Shown here: positions 10,031-17,480 of the stretch, in pieces | Numbering within the stretch: position 1 is the first letter of the stretch | Layout of the letters: every line of letters starts with the position of its first letter | Assembly: GCA_964396055.1 (NCBI GenBank) | Contig: CAYNDV010000012.1 | Location: 1 to 55,398 of the forward strand | Reading direction: 5' to 3' | From: CAYJPV01 sp964396055 | Lineage (GTDB): Bacteria; Acidobacteriota; Vicinamibacteria; Vicinamibacterales; JAKQTR01 | Length of the DNA: 55,398 nt | The notes under the pieces: model-generated | The model's database searches: none | Seen by the model: only the letters and a program-made list of their open reading frames with translations | Told to the model about the DNA's origin: nothing | Translations under genes and position numbers: made by a program

Positions 10031-10375
10031 ATGGTCGAGCTGTCCATTCGCTTCCCCGCACCTGAGTCTCAGGTGCCGGCGATGGTCCACGCGCTCTCGC
10101 GGATCATGACGTCCGCCCAGATCGACCGGGGCTGCAGCCACGCGGGCCTCGCGAGAGACGCCGAGGACTCGACGGTCCTCATCTACACCGAATCCTGGAT
10201 CGACGAGCAGCAGCTGGACCGCCGGATTCGGTCCGAGCGGTTTACACCTCTGCTGCGGCTCATGGAAGGATGCCGCGACGAACCCCTCCTCGAGGTGCGG
10301 TTCGTGTCGCGGGTGCAGGGACTCGACTATGTGGCTGCGGTGCGCGAGCGCGACGACTCGTCCGCGCAGGCGTGA
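10031..10375 (+). CDS. Antibiotic-biosynthesis-monooxygenase-like (ABM/YgiN fold) small protein
   Basis: 114-residue cytoplasmic protein of the dimeric alpha/beta-barrel type: beta strand (VELSIRFPAP), helix (VPAMVHALSRIM), GCSHAGLARD, IYTESWIDEQQLDRRIRSERF, then helix and C-terminal strand (LEVRFVSRV). The pattern 'sum over contributors, Y.ESW....L..H..S..F' is that of ABM/quinol-monooxygenase-like proteins, with Arg replacing the usual His. I chose the ATG at 10031; a TTG at 9992 in frame would overlap the putative sigma-54 promoter. It heads the long co-directional block and lies 40 bases before the DUF3011-barrel gene. A redox or quinone substrate is possible but unproven. Confidence 0.72.
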   Translation: MVELSIRFPAPESQVPAMVHALSRIMTSAQIDRGCSHAGLARDAEDSTVLIYTESWIDEQQLDRRIRSERFTPLLRLMEGCRDEPLLEVRFVSRVQGLDYVAAVRERDDSSAQA

Positions 10376-10415
10376 TCACCGGGGGCGCGCCGGCGCGATC
10401 CCGGCGGGAGGCGTA

Positions 10416-11936
10416 GTGAACGAACAACGACGTTTGTGGCGGGTCGCGGTCCTGTCCGGCTCGGTGCTCGCGGTGGCGGGCGCGGCATGGGCGCAGACGC
10501 CGGCTCCCGCTGACCAGCAGGCCGTGACGGTGAGGTGCGAGTCGGCGACGTCCGAGCGCCGCGTCTGTCCGGCCGACACGTCGGCCGGTGTCATCCTGCG
10601 CCGGTCGTACGGGTCGGCCGCGTGCCTGCTGGGCAAGACCTGGGGTTACGACGACGCGAGCATCTGGGTGTCGGACGGCTGCCAGGGCGAGTTCGTCGTC
10701 GCGCAGCCTCTGCCAGCGCCGCCAGCGTCCCAGACGGAGAAGGCCCCCGCCTACATCCCGAACGCGGGTTTCCTCCTCATCGACGGCGACAAGGGCCAGG
10801 TCTACATGCGGCTGTTCAGCTACGCGCGGTACCTGAACCAGAAGGGTCTCGACGACAGTTACGTGGATGCCTTCGGGCGCACGCACACGGTCCAGCGGCG
10901 CGAGGACGTACAGCTGAACAAGTTCTTCCTGCCCTTCTCGGGCTGGTTTCTGACGCCGAAGCTGCGGTACTACCTCTACGTCTGGTCGTCGAACCCCTCA
11001 CAGGGGGATCCGGCGCAGGTGGTGGGCGCGGGCAACCTGAGCTACGTCTTCAACCGGTACGTGACGTTTGGTGCGGGCATCACCAGCCTGCCGAGCGTCC
11101 GCAGCACAGAGGGGCAGTTCCCGTACTGGCTCGGTGTGGACGACCGGCTGACGGCCGACGAGTTCTTCCGCGGCTCGTACACGACCGGCGTGTGGCTCAA
11201 GGGCGAGTTATCCACCACCGTGAAGTACATGGTGATGCTGGCCAACAACCTCAGCACGCTCGGCGTGAGCGCCGCGCAGATCGACAACACGCTCAACACG
11301 ACGTCGGTCATGCTGCAGTGGCTGCCGACGACGGGCGAGTTCGGGCTCTACGGCACCTTCGGGGACTTCGATCACCACGAGCAGGTGGCCACGCGCCTGG
11401 CGGTGCACTACACGCACAGCCGCGAAGACAAGCAGAGCCAGCCGGGCACCAGCGCCATCGAGAACAGCCAGATCCGGCTCACCGACGGCAGCGTGATCTT
11501 CACCCCGGACCTGTTCGCCTCGGGCACGACCGTCGAGCAGGTCGACTACGACATGGTGAGCGTGGATGCCGGCGTGAAGTACCGCGGGCTGGCCCTCGAG
11601 GGCGAGGTGTACCGGCGGCGCCTGGGAGACTTCGCAGGCCCGCAGACCGGGGGCCTCGCCGACATCGTGGATCACGGCTTCCAGCTCCAGTCATCCGCCA
11701 TGGCCGTCCCGAAGACGCTGCAGGTCTACGTGAGCGGCGCGGCGATTTTCGGCACCCATGGCGACAGCTCCGAGGTGCGGGCGGGCGCCAACTGGTATCC
11801 CGTGCGCGAACGGGGTTTCCGGGTCAATGCCGAGTGGCTGCACCTCAACAAGAGCCCGGTCGGTTACACCGCCGTCCCGTACCCGGTTGGCGGCAACGGC
11901 AGCGTGTTCCATCTCAACTTCGAGATGAACTTCTAG
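10416..11936 (+). CDS. DUF3011 domain fused to an outer-membrane porin-like barrel
   Basis: 506 residues from a GTG at 10416, preceded by GGGAGG at 5-base spacing. A signal peptide (LSGSVLAVAGAAWAQ) is followed by a DUF3011 domain (about 37-100) with its typical pattern: VRCES, RRVCPAD, SYGSAACLLGKTWGYD, IWVSDGCQGEF; the four Cys probably form disulfides. The remaining ~400 residues look like a porin of the phosphate-selective/OprP-like type (DGDKGQVYMRLFSYARYLNQ, LRYYLYVWSS) and end in a C-terminal Phe. The periplasmic or surface DUF3011 module in front of a barrel is unusual. The substrate is unknown. 15 bases separate it from the amidohydrolase gene. Confidence 0.82.
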   Translation: MNEQRRLWRVAVLSGSVLAVAGAAWAQTPAPADQQAVTVRCESATSERRVCPADTSAGVILRRSYGSAACLLGKTWGYDDASIWVSDGCQGEFVVAQPLPAPPASQTEKAPAYIPNAGFLLIDGDKGQVYMRLFSYARYLNQKGLDDSYVDAFGRTHTVQRREDVQLNKFFLPFSGWFLTPKLRYYLYVWSSNPSQGDPAQVVGAGNLSYVFNRYVTFGAGITSLPSVRSTEGQFPYWLGVDDRLTADEFFRGSYTTGVWLKGELSTTVKYMVMLANNLSTLGVSAAQIDNTLNTTSVMLQWLPTTGEFGLYGTFGDFDHHEQVATRLAVHYTHSREDKQSQPGTSAIENSQIRLTDGSVIFTPDLFASGTTVEQVDYDMVSVDAGVKYRGLALEGEVYRRRLGDFAGPQTGGLADIVDHGFQLQSSAMAVPKTLQVYVSGAAIFGTHGDSSEVRAGANWYPVRERGFRVNAEWLHLNKSPVGYTAVPYPVGGNGSVFHLNFEMNF

Positions 11937-11951
11937 CGTGAAGGGACACTC

Positions 11952-13067
11952 ATGTCACGGCACGAGGCACTGACGGCATCGAAACGAATGGGCGCGGGCA
12001 TCGCCGTCGCGCTGGCGGTCGGCATCGGCGCGGCGCCGCTCGCCCAATCGGGCCAGGCGCTCCCGCCGCCGGCGTCCGCGGAAGCCCCGCTCCTGCACGA
12101 CGCCCACCTGCACCTGACGAACTACATCCAGGAAGGCACGGACATCCGCGACTTTCTCACGGTGATGGGCACCAGGGTGGGGCGCGTGGCGTTGTTCGGC
12201 CTGCCGCTGCAGCAGATGTGGGACTACGGCAACACCGGCCGGTTCGCGCCGACGTACTACCTGCAGAGCGACGCGCCGCTCTACTACTACTCGTTCACCG
12301 ACGCGCACATCGCCATGGCCTACCTGTCGCTCTCCCAGGCCGATCGGGCGCGGTTCGATCCGATGATCACCGGCTTCAATCCGGCGGACATGTACGCGGC
12401 CGACCACATCAAGCGGGTCCTGCTGACGTTCCCGGGCGTCTTCTCGGGCATCGGGGAGTTCACCATCCACAAGGAGTTCGTGTCGTCGAAGATTGCCGGG
12501 AAGACCCCGAGCCTGCTCGATCCGGCGCTCGATCGTATTCTGGACTTCGCCGCGGAGGCCGGACTCGTCGTCATCCTGCACAACGACGTCAACATGCCGT
12601 TCCCGAAGCCGGGGCAGGAGCCGTGGGAGGTGCCGCAGTTCCGCGATCTGCTGCTCCGTCACCCGGACGCCGTGGTGATCTGGGCCCATGCGGGCGTCGG
12701 GCGGATCGTGCGGCCCGTGCCCGACCAGCTCGGCATGATGGAGCGCACGCTGGCGAGCCCGAAGCTGCCGAACTTCCACGTGGATATCTCGTGGACCGAG
12801 ATGGCGAAGTACGTGGTGGCCACGCCGGAGAGCACCGCGGCGATGGCCGACCTGATCAACCGGTACCCGGATCGATTCCTGTTCGGCACCGACGAGGTGG
12901 CTCCCACCGATCAGGGGGCCTATCTCAAGATCTATGACCTCTACCAACCCCTGCTCGCCCGCCTGACGCCCGAGGCGACGGCGAAACTGCTGACAGGCAA
13001 CTACGAACGCCTCTTCGACGCCGCGCGCGTGAAAGTGCGGGCATGGGAGCGGGCGCACCGGAAATAG
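11952..13067 (+). CDS. Exported amidohydrolase-family metal-dependent hydrolase
   Basis: 371 residues with a signal sequence (AGIAVALAVGIGAAPLAQ) and an amidohydrolase TIM barrel. Metal-site features: HDAHLHL (H52, H54) at strand 1, GIGEF glutamate about 158, HND at about 210, WAHAG (H246), and GTDE near 314. It resembles the amidohydro_2 group (lactonases, decarboxylases, related phosphotriesterase-fold enzymes), but the substrate is not evident. Its long aromatic stretch (PLYYYSFTDAHIAM) and tail are as in uncharacterised family members. Export suggests it acts in the periplasm on something admitted by the neighbouring porins. Confidence 0.82.
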   Translation: MSRHEALTASKRMGAGIAVALAVGIGAAPLAQSGQALPPPASAEAPLLHDAHLHLTNYIQEGTDIRDFLTVMGTRVGRVALFGLPLQQMWDYGNTGRFAPTYYLQSDAPLYYYSFTDAHIAMAYLSLSQADRARFDPMITGFNPADMYAADHIKRVLLTFPGVFSGIGEFTIHKEFVSSKIAGKTPSLLDPALDRILDFAAEAGLVVILHNDVNMPFPKPGQEPWEVPQFRDLLLRHPDAVVIWAHAGVGRIVRPVPDQLGMMERTLASPKLPNFHVDISWTEMAKYVVATPESTAAMADLINRYPDRFLFGTDEVAPTDQGAYLKIYDLYQPLLARLTPEATAKLLTGNYERLFDAARVKVRAWERAHRK

Positions 13068-13115
13068 GGACATGGGACGAGGGATGGACGAGGGACCAGG
13101 GAGAAGGGACCAAGG
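13067..13115 (+). repeat. Polypurine direct repeats (GGGA-C/T-...AGGGA type)
   Basis: Between the amidohydrolase and the porin gene the + strand carries imperfect tandem units built on GGGAC(G/C)AGGGA: 'gggacgaggga', 'ggacgaggga', 'ccagggag', 'gggaccaagg'. The stretch is almost pure purine with scattered C. It looks like a low-complexity intergenic repeat; no function is evident. Confidence 0.5.
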
Positions 13116-13179
13116 CCTGCCACACCGATAGCCGGCCGCGAGGCCGCCTGGCGGAGGCGGGGACAAGGAGCAAGGACGT

Positions 13180-14421
13180 ATGAACCAGATGAGAATCCGT
13201 AGCGGCGCGGGCGTGCTGGCCCTGGCGCTGGTGCTGTTGGCGTCTTCACCTGGCGCGTGGGCGCAGGCCGCCGACGGCCAGAAGCCGGCGGAGCCGAAAC
13301 CGTCGATGACGATCTACGGCTTCGCCATGCTCGACATCGGCCAGAACGTCGGCCAGATTCACCCCGACTGGTTCGACACCATGCGCGTGTCGAAGCTGCC
13401 GTCGTACGACAATCAGTACGGCGAGGACGGCGTCGCGTTCGCCGGGGTGCGCCAGACCCGCTTCGGCGTCAAGACCTCCACGCCGACGTCGCTTGGCGAC
13501 CTGAAGACGCAGTTCGAGTTCGAGTTGTTCGGCACGGGCGTCGACTCGGGCCAGACGACCTTCCGCCTCCGCCACGCCTACGGCGAACTCGGCCAGGTCG
13601 GCGCGGGCCAGACGTGGAGCCCGTTCATGGACCCGGACGTGTTCCCCAACTCGCTCGAGTACTGGGGACCCACGGGCATGGTCTTCTTCCGCAACGTCCA
13701 GTTGCGCTGGATGCCGGTCCGGGGCGCCTCGAACCTGACCCTGGCGATCGAGCGTCCTGGCGCCAGCGGCGATCCGGGCACGCTCGCGGATCGTATCGAG
13801 ATCCAGAACATCAAGGGCCGTACGCCGATGCCTGACTTCACGGGCTCGTACAGCTACGGCGGCGACTGGGGCTACGTCCGCGTCGCCGGGGCCCTGCGCA
13901 AGATCAACTGGGACGACATGCTGGACGACCAGTACGACCTGAGCGGCAGCGCCACCGGGTGGGGCGTCAACCTCAGCTCCAACCTCAAGCCGTCGTCGCG
14001 GGACGTCATCCGCCTGCAGTTCATGTTCGGCGAAGGCGTGCAGAACTACATGAACGACTCTCCGACCGACATCGCCATCGAGCGCAACCCGGGCAGCACC
14101 ACCAGCCCCATCGTCGGCAAGCCGGTGCCCGTGATGGGCATCGTCGCGTTCCTCGACCACGCCTGGAGCGACAAGTGGTCCAGCACCCTGGGCTACTCGC
14201 TGGCGGATCACGACAACCTGGAGGGCCAGGCGCCCGACTCGTACAAGAAGGGACAGTACGCGCTCTTCAACCTCCTCTACTCGCCGGTGGCGAACGTGAT
14301 GATGGGCGGCGAGTTCCAGTGGGGCCGCCGCGAGAACTTCACCGACGGCTTCACGTACGACGGCGTCAAGGTGCAGTTCTCGTTCAAGTACAACTTCTCG
14401 CACACGCTGGGGGGCAAGTAA
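13180..14421 (+). CDS. DcaP-like outer-membrane porin
   Basis: 413 residues. The ATG follows AAGGAGCAAGGA and begins a signal peptide (VLALALVLLASSPGAWAQ). The mature part starts with SMTIYGFAMLDIGQNVGQIHPDWFDTMR-type sequence and contains FAGVRQTRFGVKT and LKTQFEFELFG, the hallmarks of DcaP-like porins, which pass dicarboxylates and other small acidic solutes. GQTWSPFMDPDVFPN is the usual next segment. Its stop overlaps the glutaminase start by one base, so this porin and glsA are translationally coupled. This supports a role in admitting glutamine, asparagine or dicarboxylates to the periplasm. Specificity is inferred. Confidence 0.9.
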   Translation: MNQMRIRSGAGVLALALVLLASSPGAWAQAADGQKPAEPKPSMTIYGFAMLDIGQNVGQIHPDWFDTMRVSKLPSYDNQYGEDGVAFAGVRQTRFGVKTSTPTSLGDLKTQFEFELFGTGVDSGQTTFRLRHAYGELGQVGAGQTWSPFMDPDVFPNSLEYWGPTGMVFFRNVQLRWMPVRGASNLTLAIERPGASGDPGTLADRIEIQNIKGRTPMPDFTGSYSYGGDWGYVRVAGALRKINWDDMLDDQYDLSGSATGWGVNLSSNLKPSSRDVIRLQFMFGEGVQNYMNDSPTDIAIERNPGSTTSPIVGKPVPVMGIVAFLDHAWSDKWSSTLGYSLADHDNLEGQAPDSYKKGQYALFNLLYSPVANVMMGGEFQWGRRENFTDGFTYDGVKVQFSFKYNFSHTLGGK

Positions 14422-15443
14422 TGACCGTCAAGACCCGTCTGACGATGGTGGCGTTGTTCGCACTCGTGGCCTTCGCGCCCGCGGCATCCGCCCAGGCGCC
14501 GGCCGACATCCAGAAAGCCGTCGACGCCGCCTACGCGAAGTACAAAGACCTGAAGGAAGGCAAGAACGCCGACTACATTCCCGCGCTGGCCAAGGTCGAT
14601 GCCAACCTCTTCGGCATCGCGGTCATCACGGCCGACGGCAAGGTGTACGCGGCCGGTGACCTGAAGACCGAGGTGTCGATCCAGTCGATTTCCAAGGTGT
14701 TCACGGCGGCGCAGGTCATCCAGGAACAGGGGCTCGATTCGATTGCGAAGCGCATCGGCGTCGACGCGACCGGTGCCCGGTTCAACTCGATCATCGCCAT
14801 CGAGGGCGTCAAGACGGTCGTGGGCGCCGGGGCCCCCGAGATGAACCCCCTGGTCAACCCGGGCGCGATTTCGGCCACCAGCATGGTGACCGGCGCCACC
14901 GCCGACGCCGTGTGGGCCAAGATCATCGGCATCCACAACGACATGGCCGGCCGCCCGTTGTCGGTGCTCCAGGACGTCTACAAGTCCGAGGCCGACACGA
15001 ACCAGCGCAACCAGGCGATTGGCGCCCTGATGCTGGCCTACGGCTACATCAAGTCGAACTGGCAGCAGGCCGTCGACCTCTACACGCGTCAGTGCTCGAT
15101 CGGCGTCAACGCGAAGGACCTCGCGACCATGGCGGCCACGCTGGCGTTCGGCGGCAAGAACCCGGTGACGGGCAAGAAGGTCATGGATGCCGACAAGGTG
15201 CCGGGCGTCCTCGCCATCATGGCCACGGCCGGTCTCTACGACGATTCGGGCAAGTGGCTCTACAAGACGGGCCTGCCGGCCAAGAGCGGCGTCGGCGGCG
15301 GCATCATCGCCGTGTCGCCGGGCAAGTTCGGCATCGCCGTGATCGCGCCGCCCCTCGATGATGCGGGCAACAGCGTGAAGGCACAGAAGGCCATCGCCGA
15401 CATTTCGAACGCCCTCGGCGGCAATCCGTACGCGGTGAAGTAG
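14421..15443 (+). CDS. glsA: Exported serine-dependent glutaminase
   Basis: Hydrolyses L-glutamine to L-glutamate and ammonium. 340 residues, about 30 longer than cytoplasmic GlsA because of a Sec signal (VALFALVAFAPAASAQ), so the enzyme should act in the periplasm. The family motifs are intact: SIQSISKVFT with the S89-x-x-K92 catalytic pair, NPLVNPGAIS (VNAGAI in most relatives), NQRNQAIGALM, YTRQCSIGV, AATLAFGG, and PAKSGVGGGI near the C-terminus. The ATG overlaps the porin stop (TAATG). The aspartase gene follows after 78 bases. Function is firm; periplasmic location is inferred from the signal. Confidence 0.94.
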   Translation: MTVKTRLTMVALFALVAFAPAASAQAPADIQKAVDAAYAKYKDLKEGKNADYIPALAKVDANLFGIAVITADGKVYAAGDLKTEVSIQSISKVFTAAQVIQEQGLDSIAKRIGVDATGARFNSIIAIEGVKTVVGAGAPEMNPLVNPGAISATSMVTGATADAVWAKIIGIHNDMAGRPLSVLQDVYKSEADTNQRNQAIGALMLAYGYIKSNWQQAVDLYTRQCSIGVNAKDLATMAATLAFGGKNPVTGKKVMDADKVPGVLAIMATAGLYDDSGKWLYKTGLPAKSGVGGGIIAVSPGKFGIAVIAPPLDDAGNSVKAQKAIADISNALGGNPYAVK

Positions 15444-15521
15444 GAGCGGGCAGTACTTCTTGCCGGGCCGGGGCCATCGGGCTCCGGCTCCGGCGGGACC
15501 ACCGGGCAGCAAGGAGCACTC

Positions 15522-16931
15522 ATGTCAGCACCGGCGACACGTCTCGAACACGATCTTCTGGGCAACAAGGCGGTTCCCGCCGACGCGTACTACGGCGTCC
15601 AGACGGCCCGTGCCCTCGAGAACTTCCACATCTCGGGCGTCGAATTGTGCCTGTACCCCAACGTCATCAAGGCGTTTGCCATGGTGAAACTGGCCGCCGC
15701 CCGGGCGAATTTCGACTGCGGCCAGTTCAGCGCAGAGATCCTCCGCGGCATCGAGGGCGCCTGCCTCGAGATCATGGAGGGCAAGCTCCACGACCAGTTC
15801 CGGCTCGATGTCTTCCAGGGCGGCGCCGGCACCTCCACCAACATGAACGCCAACGAGGTGATCGCGAACCGCGCGCTCGAGTTGATGGGGCACCAGAAGG
15901 GCGAATACGCCTTCTGCAGTCCCCACGACCACGTCAACGGCTCGCAGTCGACCAACGACGCGTACCCCACCTCGCTGCACGTCGGCATGGCGCTCGGCAA
16001 CGTCGAACTGGTTGCCGCCATGAACGAGCTGATCGAGGCCTTCCGGGCCAAGGGCCGGGAGTTCGCGTCGGTCATCAAGATGGGCCGGACGCAGCTCCAG
16101 GATGCCGTGCCCATGACGCTGGGCCAGGAATTCAATGCCTTTGCGGAGACCCTCGCCGGCGAGGTCCGCACCCTCGAACTCATGCAGCGGGTGCTCGGCG
16201 AGATCAACATGGGCGCGACCGCCATCGGCACGGGCCTGAATGCCCCCGCCGGCTACGCGGAGACGTGCACCGCCCACCTCGCCGCCATTACCGGGTTCCC
16301 CATCCACCTGGCCTCCGACCTTATTGAGGCCACGCAGGACACGCAGGCGTTCGTCCTGTACTCCTCGTGCATGAAGAGCCTCGCGATCAAGCTGTCGAAG
16401 GTCTGCAACGACCTGCGGCTGCTGTCGTCCGGACCCCGCTGCGGTCTGCGCGAGATCAACCTGCCGGCCAAGCAGCCCGGGTCTTCGATCATGCCCGGCA
16501 AGGTCAACCCGGTCATCCCGGAAGTGGTCAACATGGTCTGCTTCCGCGTCATCGGCAGCGACCTCACGGTGACGATGGCCGCCGAGGCCGGCCAGCTCCA
16601 GCTCAACGTCTTCGAGCCCGTGATCGCTGCGTGCCTCTTCGAGGCGCAGACGCTGTTCATGAACGCGGCGCGGACGCTGCGCGTCCACTGCGTCGAGGGC
16701 ATCACCGCCAATGCCGACGTCCTGAAGCACTACGTCGACTACAGCATCGGCACGGTCACGGCCCTGAACCCCGTGATCGGGTACGACAAGTCCACCGAAC
16801 TCGCCACGGAGGCGATGAAGACGGGGCGGGGCATCCTCGACCTGATTCGCGAGAGGGGCGTCCTGACCGAGGCCCAGATCGCGGAGGTCCTCAACCCGGC
16901 GGCGATGACCGGGCCGCACCGGCCCGCCTAG
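15522..16931 (+). CDS. aspA: Aspartate ammonia-lyase (aspartase)
   Basis: Cytoplasmic enzyme converting L-aspartate to fumarate and ammonium. 469 residues, the usual length. The N-terminal LEHDLLGNKAVPADAYYGVQT, the GGAGTSTNMNANEVIANRA block, DHVNGSQSTNDAYPTS and the fumarase/aspartase signature GSSIMPGKVNP (from G320) are all present; NMNANEVIANRALE favours aspartase over fumarase. The ATG follows AAGGAG at good spacing. It sits between the exported glutaminase and a dicarboxylate transporter. Together with the asparaginase at 23163 it supplies fumarate from asparagine and aspartate. Confidence 0.95.
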   Translation: MSAPATRLEHDLLGNKAVPADAYYGVQTARALENFHISGVELCLYPNVIKAFAMVKLAAARANFDCGQFSAEILRGIEGACLEIMEGKLHDQFRLDVFQGGAGTSTNMNANEVIANRALELMGHQKGEYAFCSPHDHVNGSQSTNDAYPTSLHVGMALGNVELVAAMNELIEAFRAKGREFASVIKMGRTQLQDAVPMTLGQEFNAFAETLAGEVRTLELMQRVLGEINMGATAIGTGLNAPAGYAETCTAHLAAITGFPIHLASDLIEATQDTQAFVLYSSCMKSLAIKLSKVCNDLRLLSSGPRCGLREINLPAKQPGSSIMPGKVNPVIPEVVNMVCFRVIGSDLTVTMAAEAGQLQLNVFEPVIAACLFEAQTLFMNAARTLRVHCVEGITANADVLKHYVDYSIGTVTALNPVIGYDKSTELATEAMKTGRGILDLIRERGVLTEAQIAEVLNPAAMTGPHRPA

Positions 16932-16943
16932 GCGGAGGCAGAC

Positions 16944-17480
16944 GTGACGCGCACCACTTCGTTCCGTGCCGCCCTGCTGCTGGCCGCCGCGCTGGGCGCA
17001 GGCGCCCTGGCGGCGCAGGCGCCGGGCGGCCCACCACGGGCCGTGCCCGCGGACCCCTGGCGCACCTTCGAGGGGACGTGGGCGGCGACGGGGCAGCGCC
17101 AGACGCTGCCCGCCGCGAGCGGCGGGCAGGCGGCTACGGTGCAGCTGTCCGGCACCGTCGCCGTCGCGTACGGGGAAGGGCTCAGCCGCGGGTTTCGCGG
17201 CGAGGTGGTCGGCTTCGACGACGGCGCGGGCAGCACGGTGGCGCACGCCGTGTGGACCGACGAACGGGGTGACCGGATCTTCAGCCGGCTGCGCGGCGAC
17301 ACGCTCGCCGCGGGCCGGCGCGTGACGGGGACGTTCACGGGCGGCACGGGCCGCTACACCGGCATCGACGGCGATTTCGCCTTCGAGTGGCAGTACGTCG
17401 TGGCCGATGAAGCCGGCGCGGTCAGCGGCCGTGTCGTCGGCCTGCGCGGACGATACCGCGCCATCGGCGGCGTGCGATGA
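16944..17480 (+). CDS. Hypothetical exported beta-rich protein
   Basis: 178 residues from a GTG preceded by GCGGAGG. Signal peptide (AALLLAAALGAGALAAQ), short Pro linker, then an all-beta domain with WRTFEGTWAATG, RGFRGEVVGFDDG and GTFTGGTGRYTGIDGDFAFEW. The GGTGRY.GI.G motif recalls small barrel domains of the allene-oxide-cyclase/dirigent kind, but I cannot assign a family. Its stop overlaps the start of the DASS transporter (ATGA), suggesting it is co-translated with, and perhaps works beside, that transporter. Confidence 0.75.
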   Translation: MTRTTSFRAALLLAAALGAGALAAQAPGGPPRAVPADPWRTFEGTWAATGQRQTLPAASGGQAATVQLSGTVAVAYGEGLSRGFRGEVVGFDDGAGSTVAHAVWTDERGDRIFSRLRGDTLAAGRRVTGTFTGGTGRYTGIDGDFAFEWQYVVADEAGAVSGRVVGLRGRYRAIGGVR

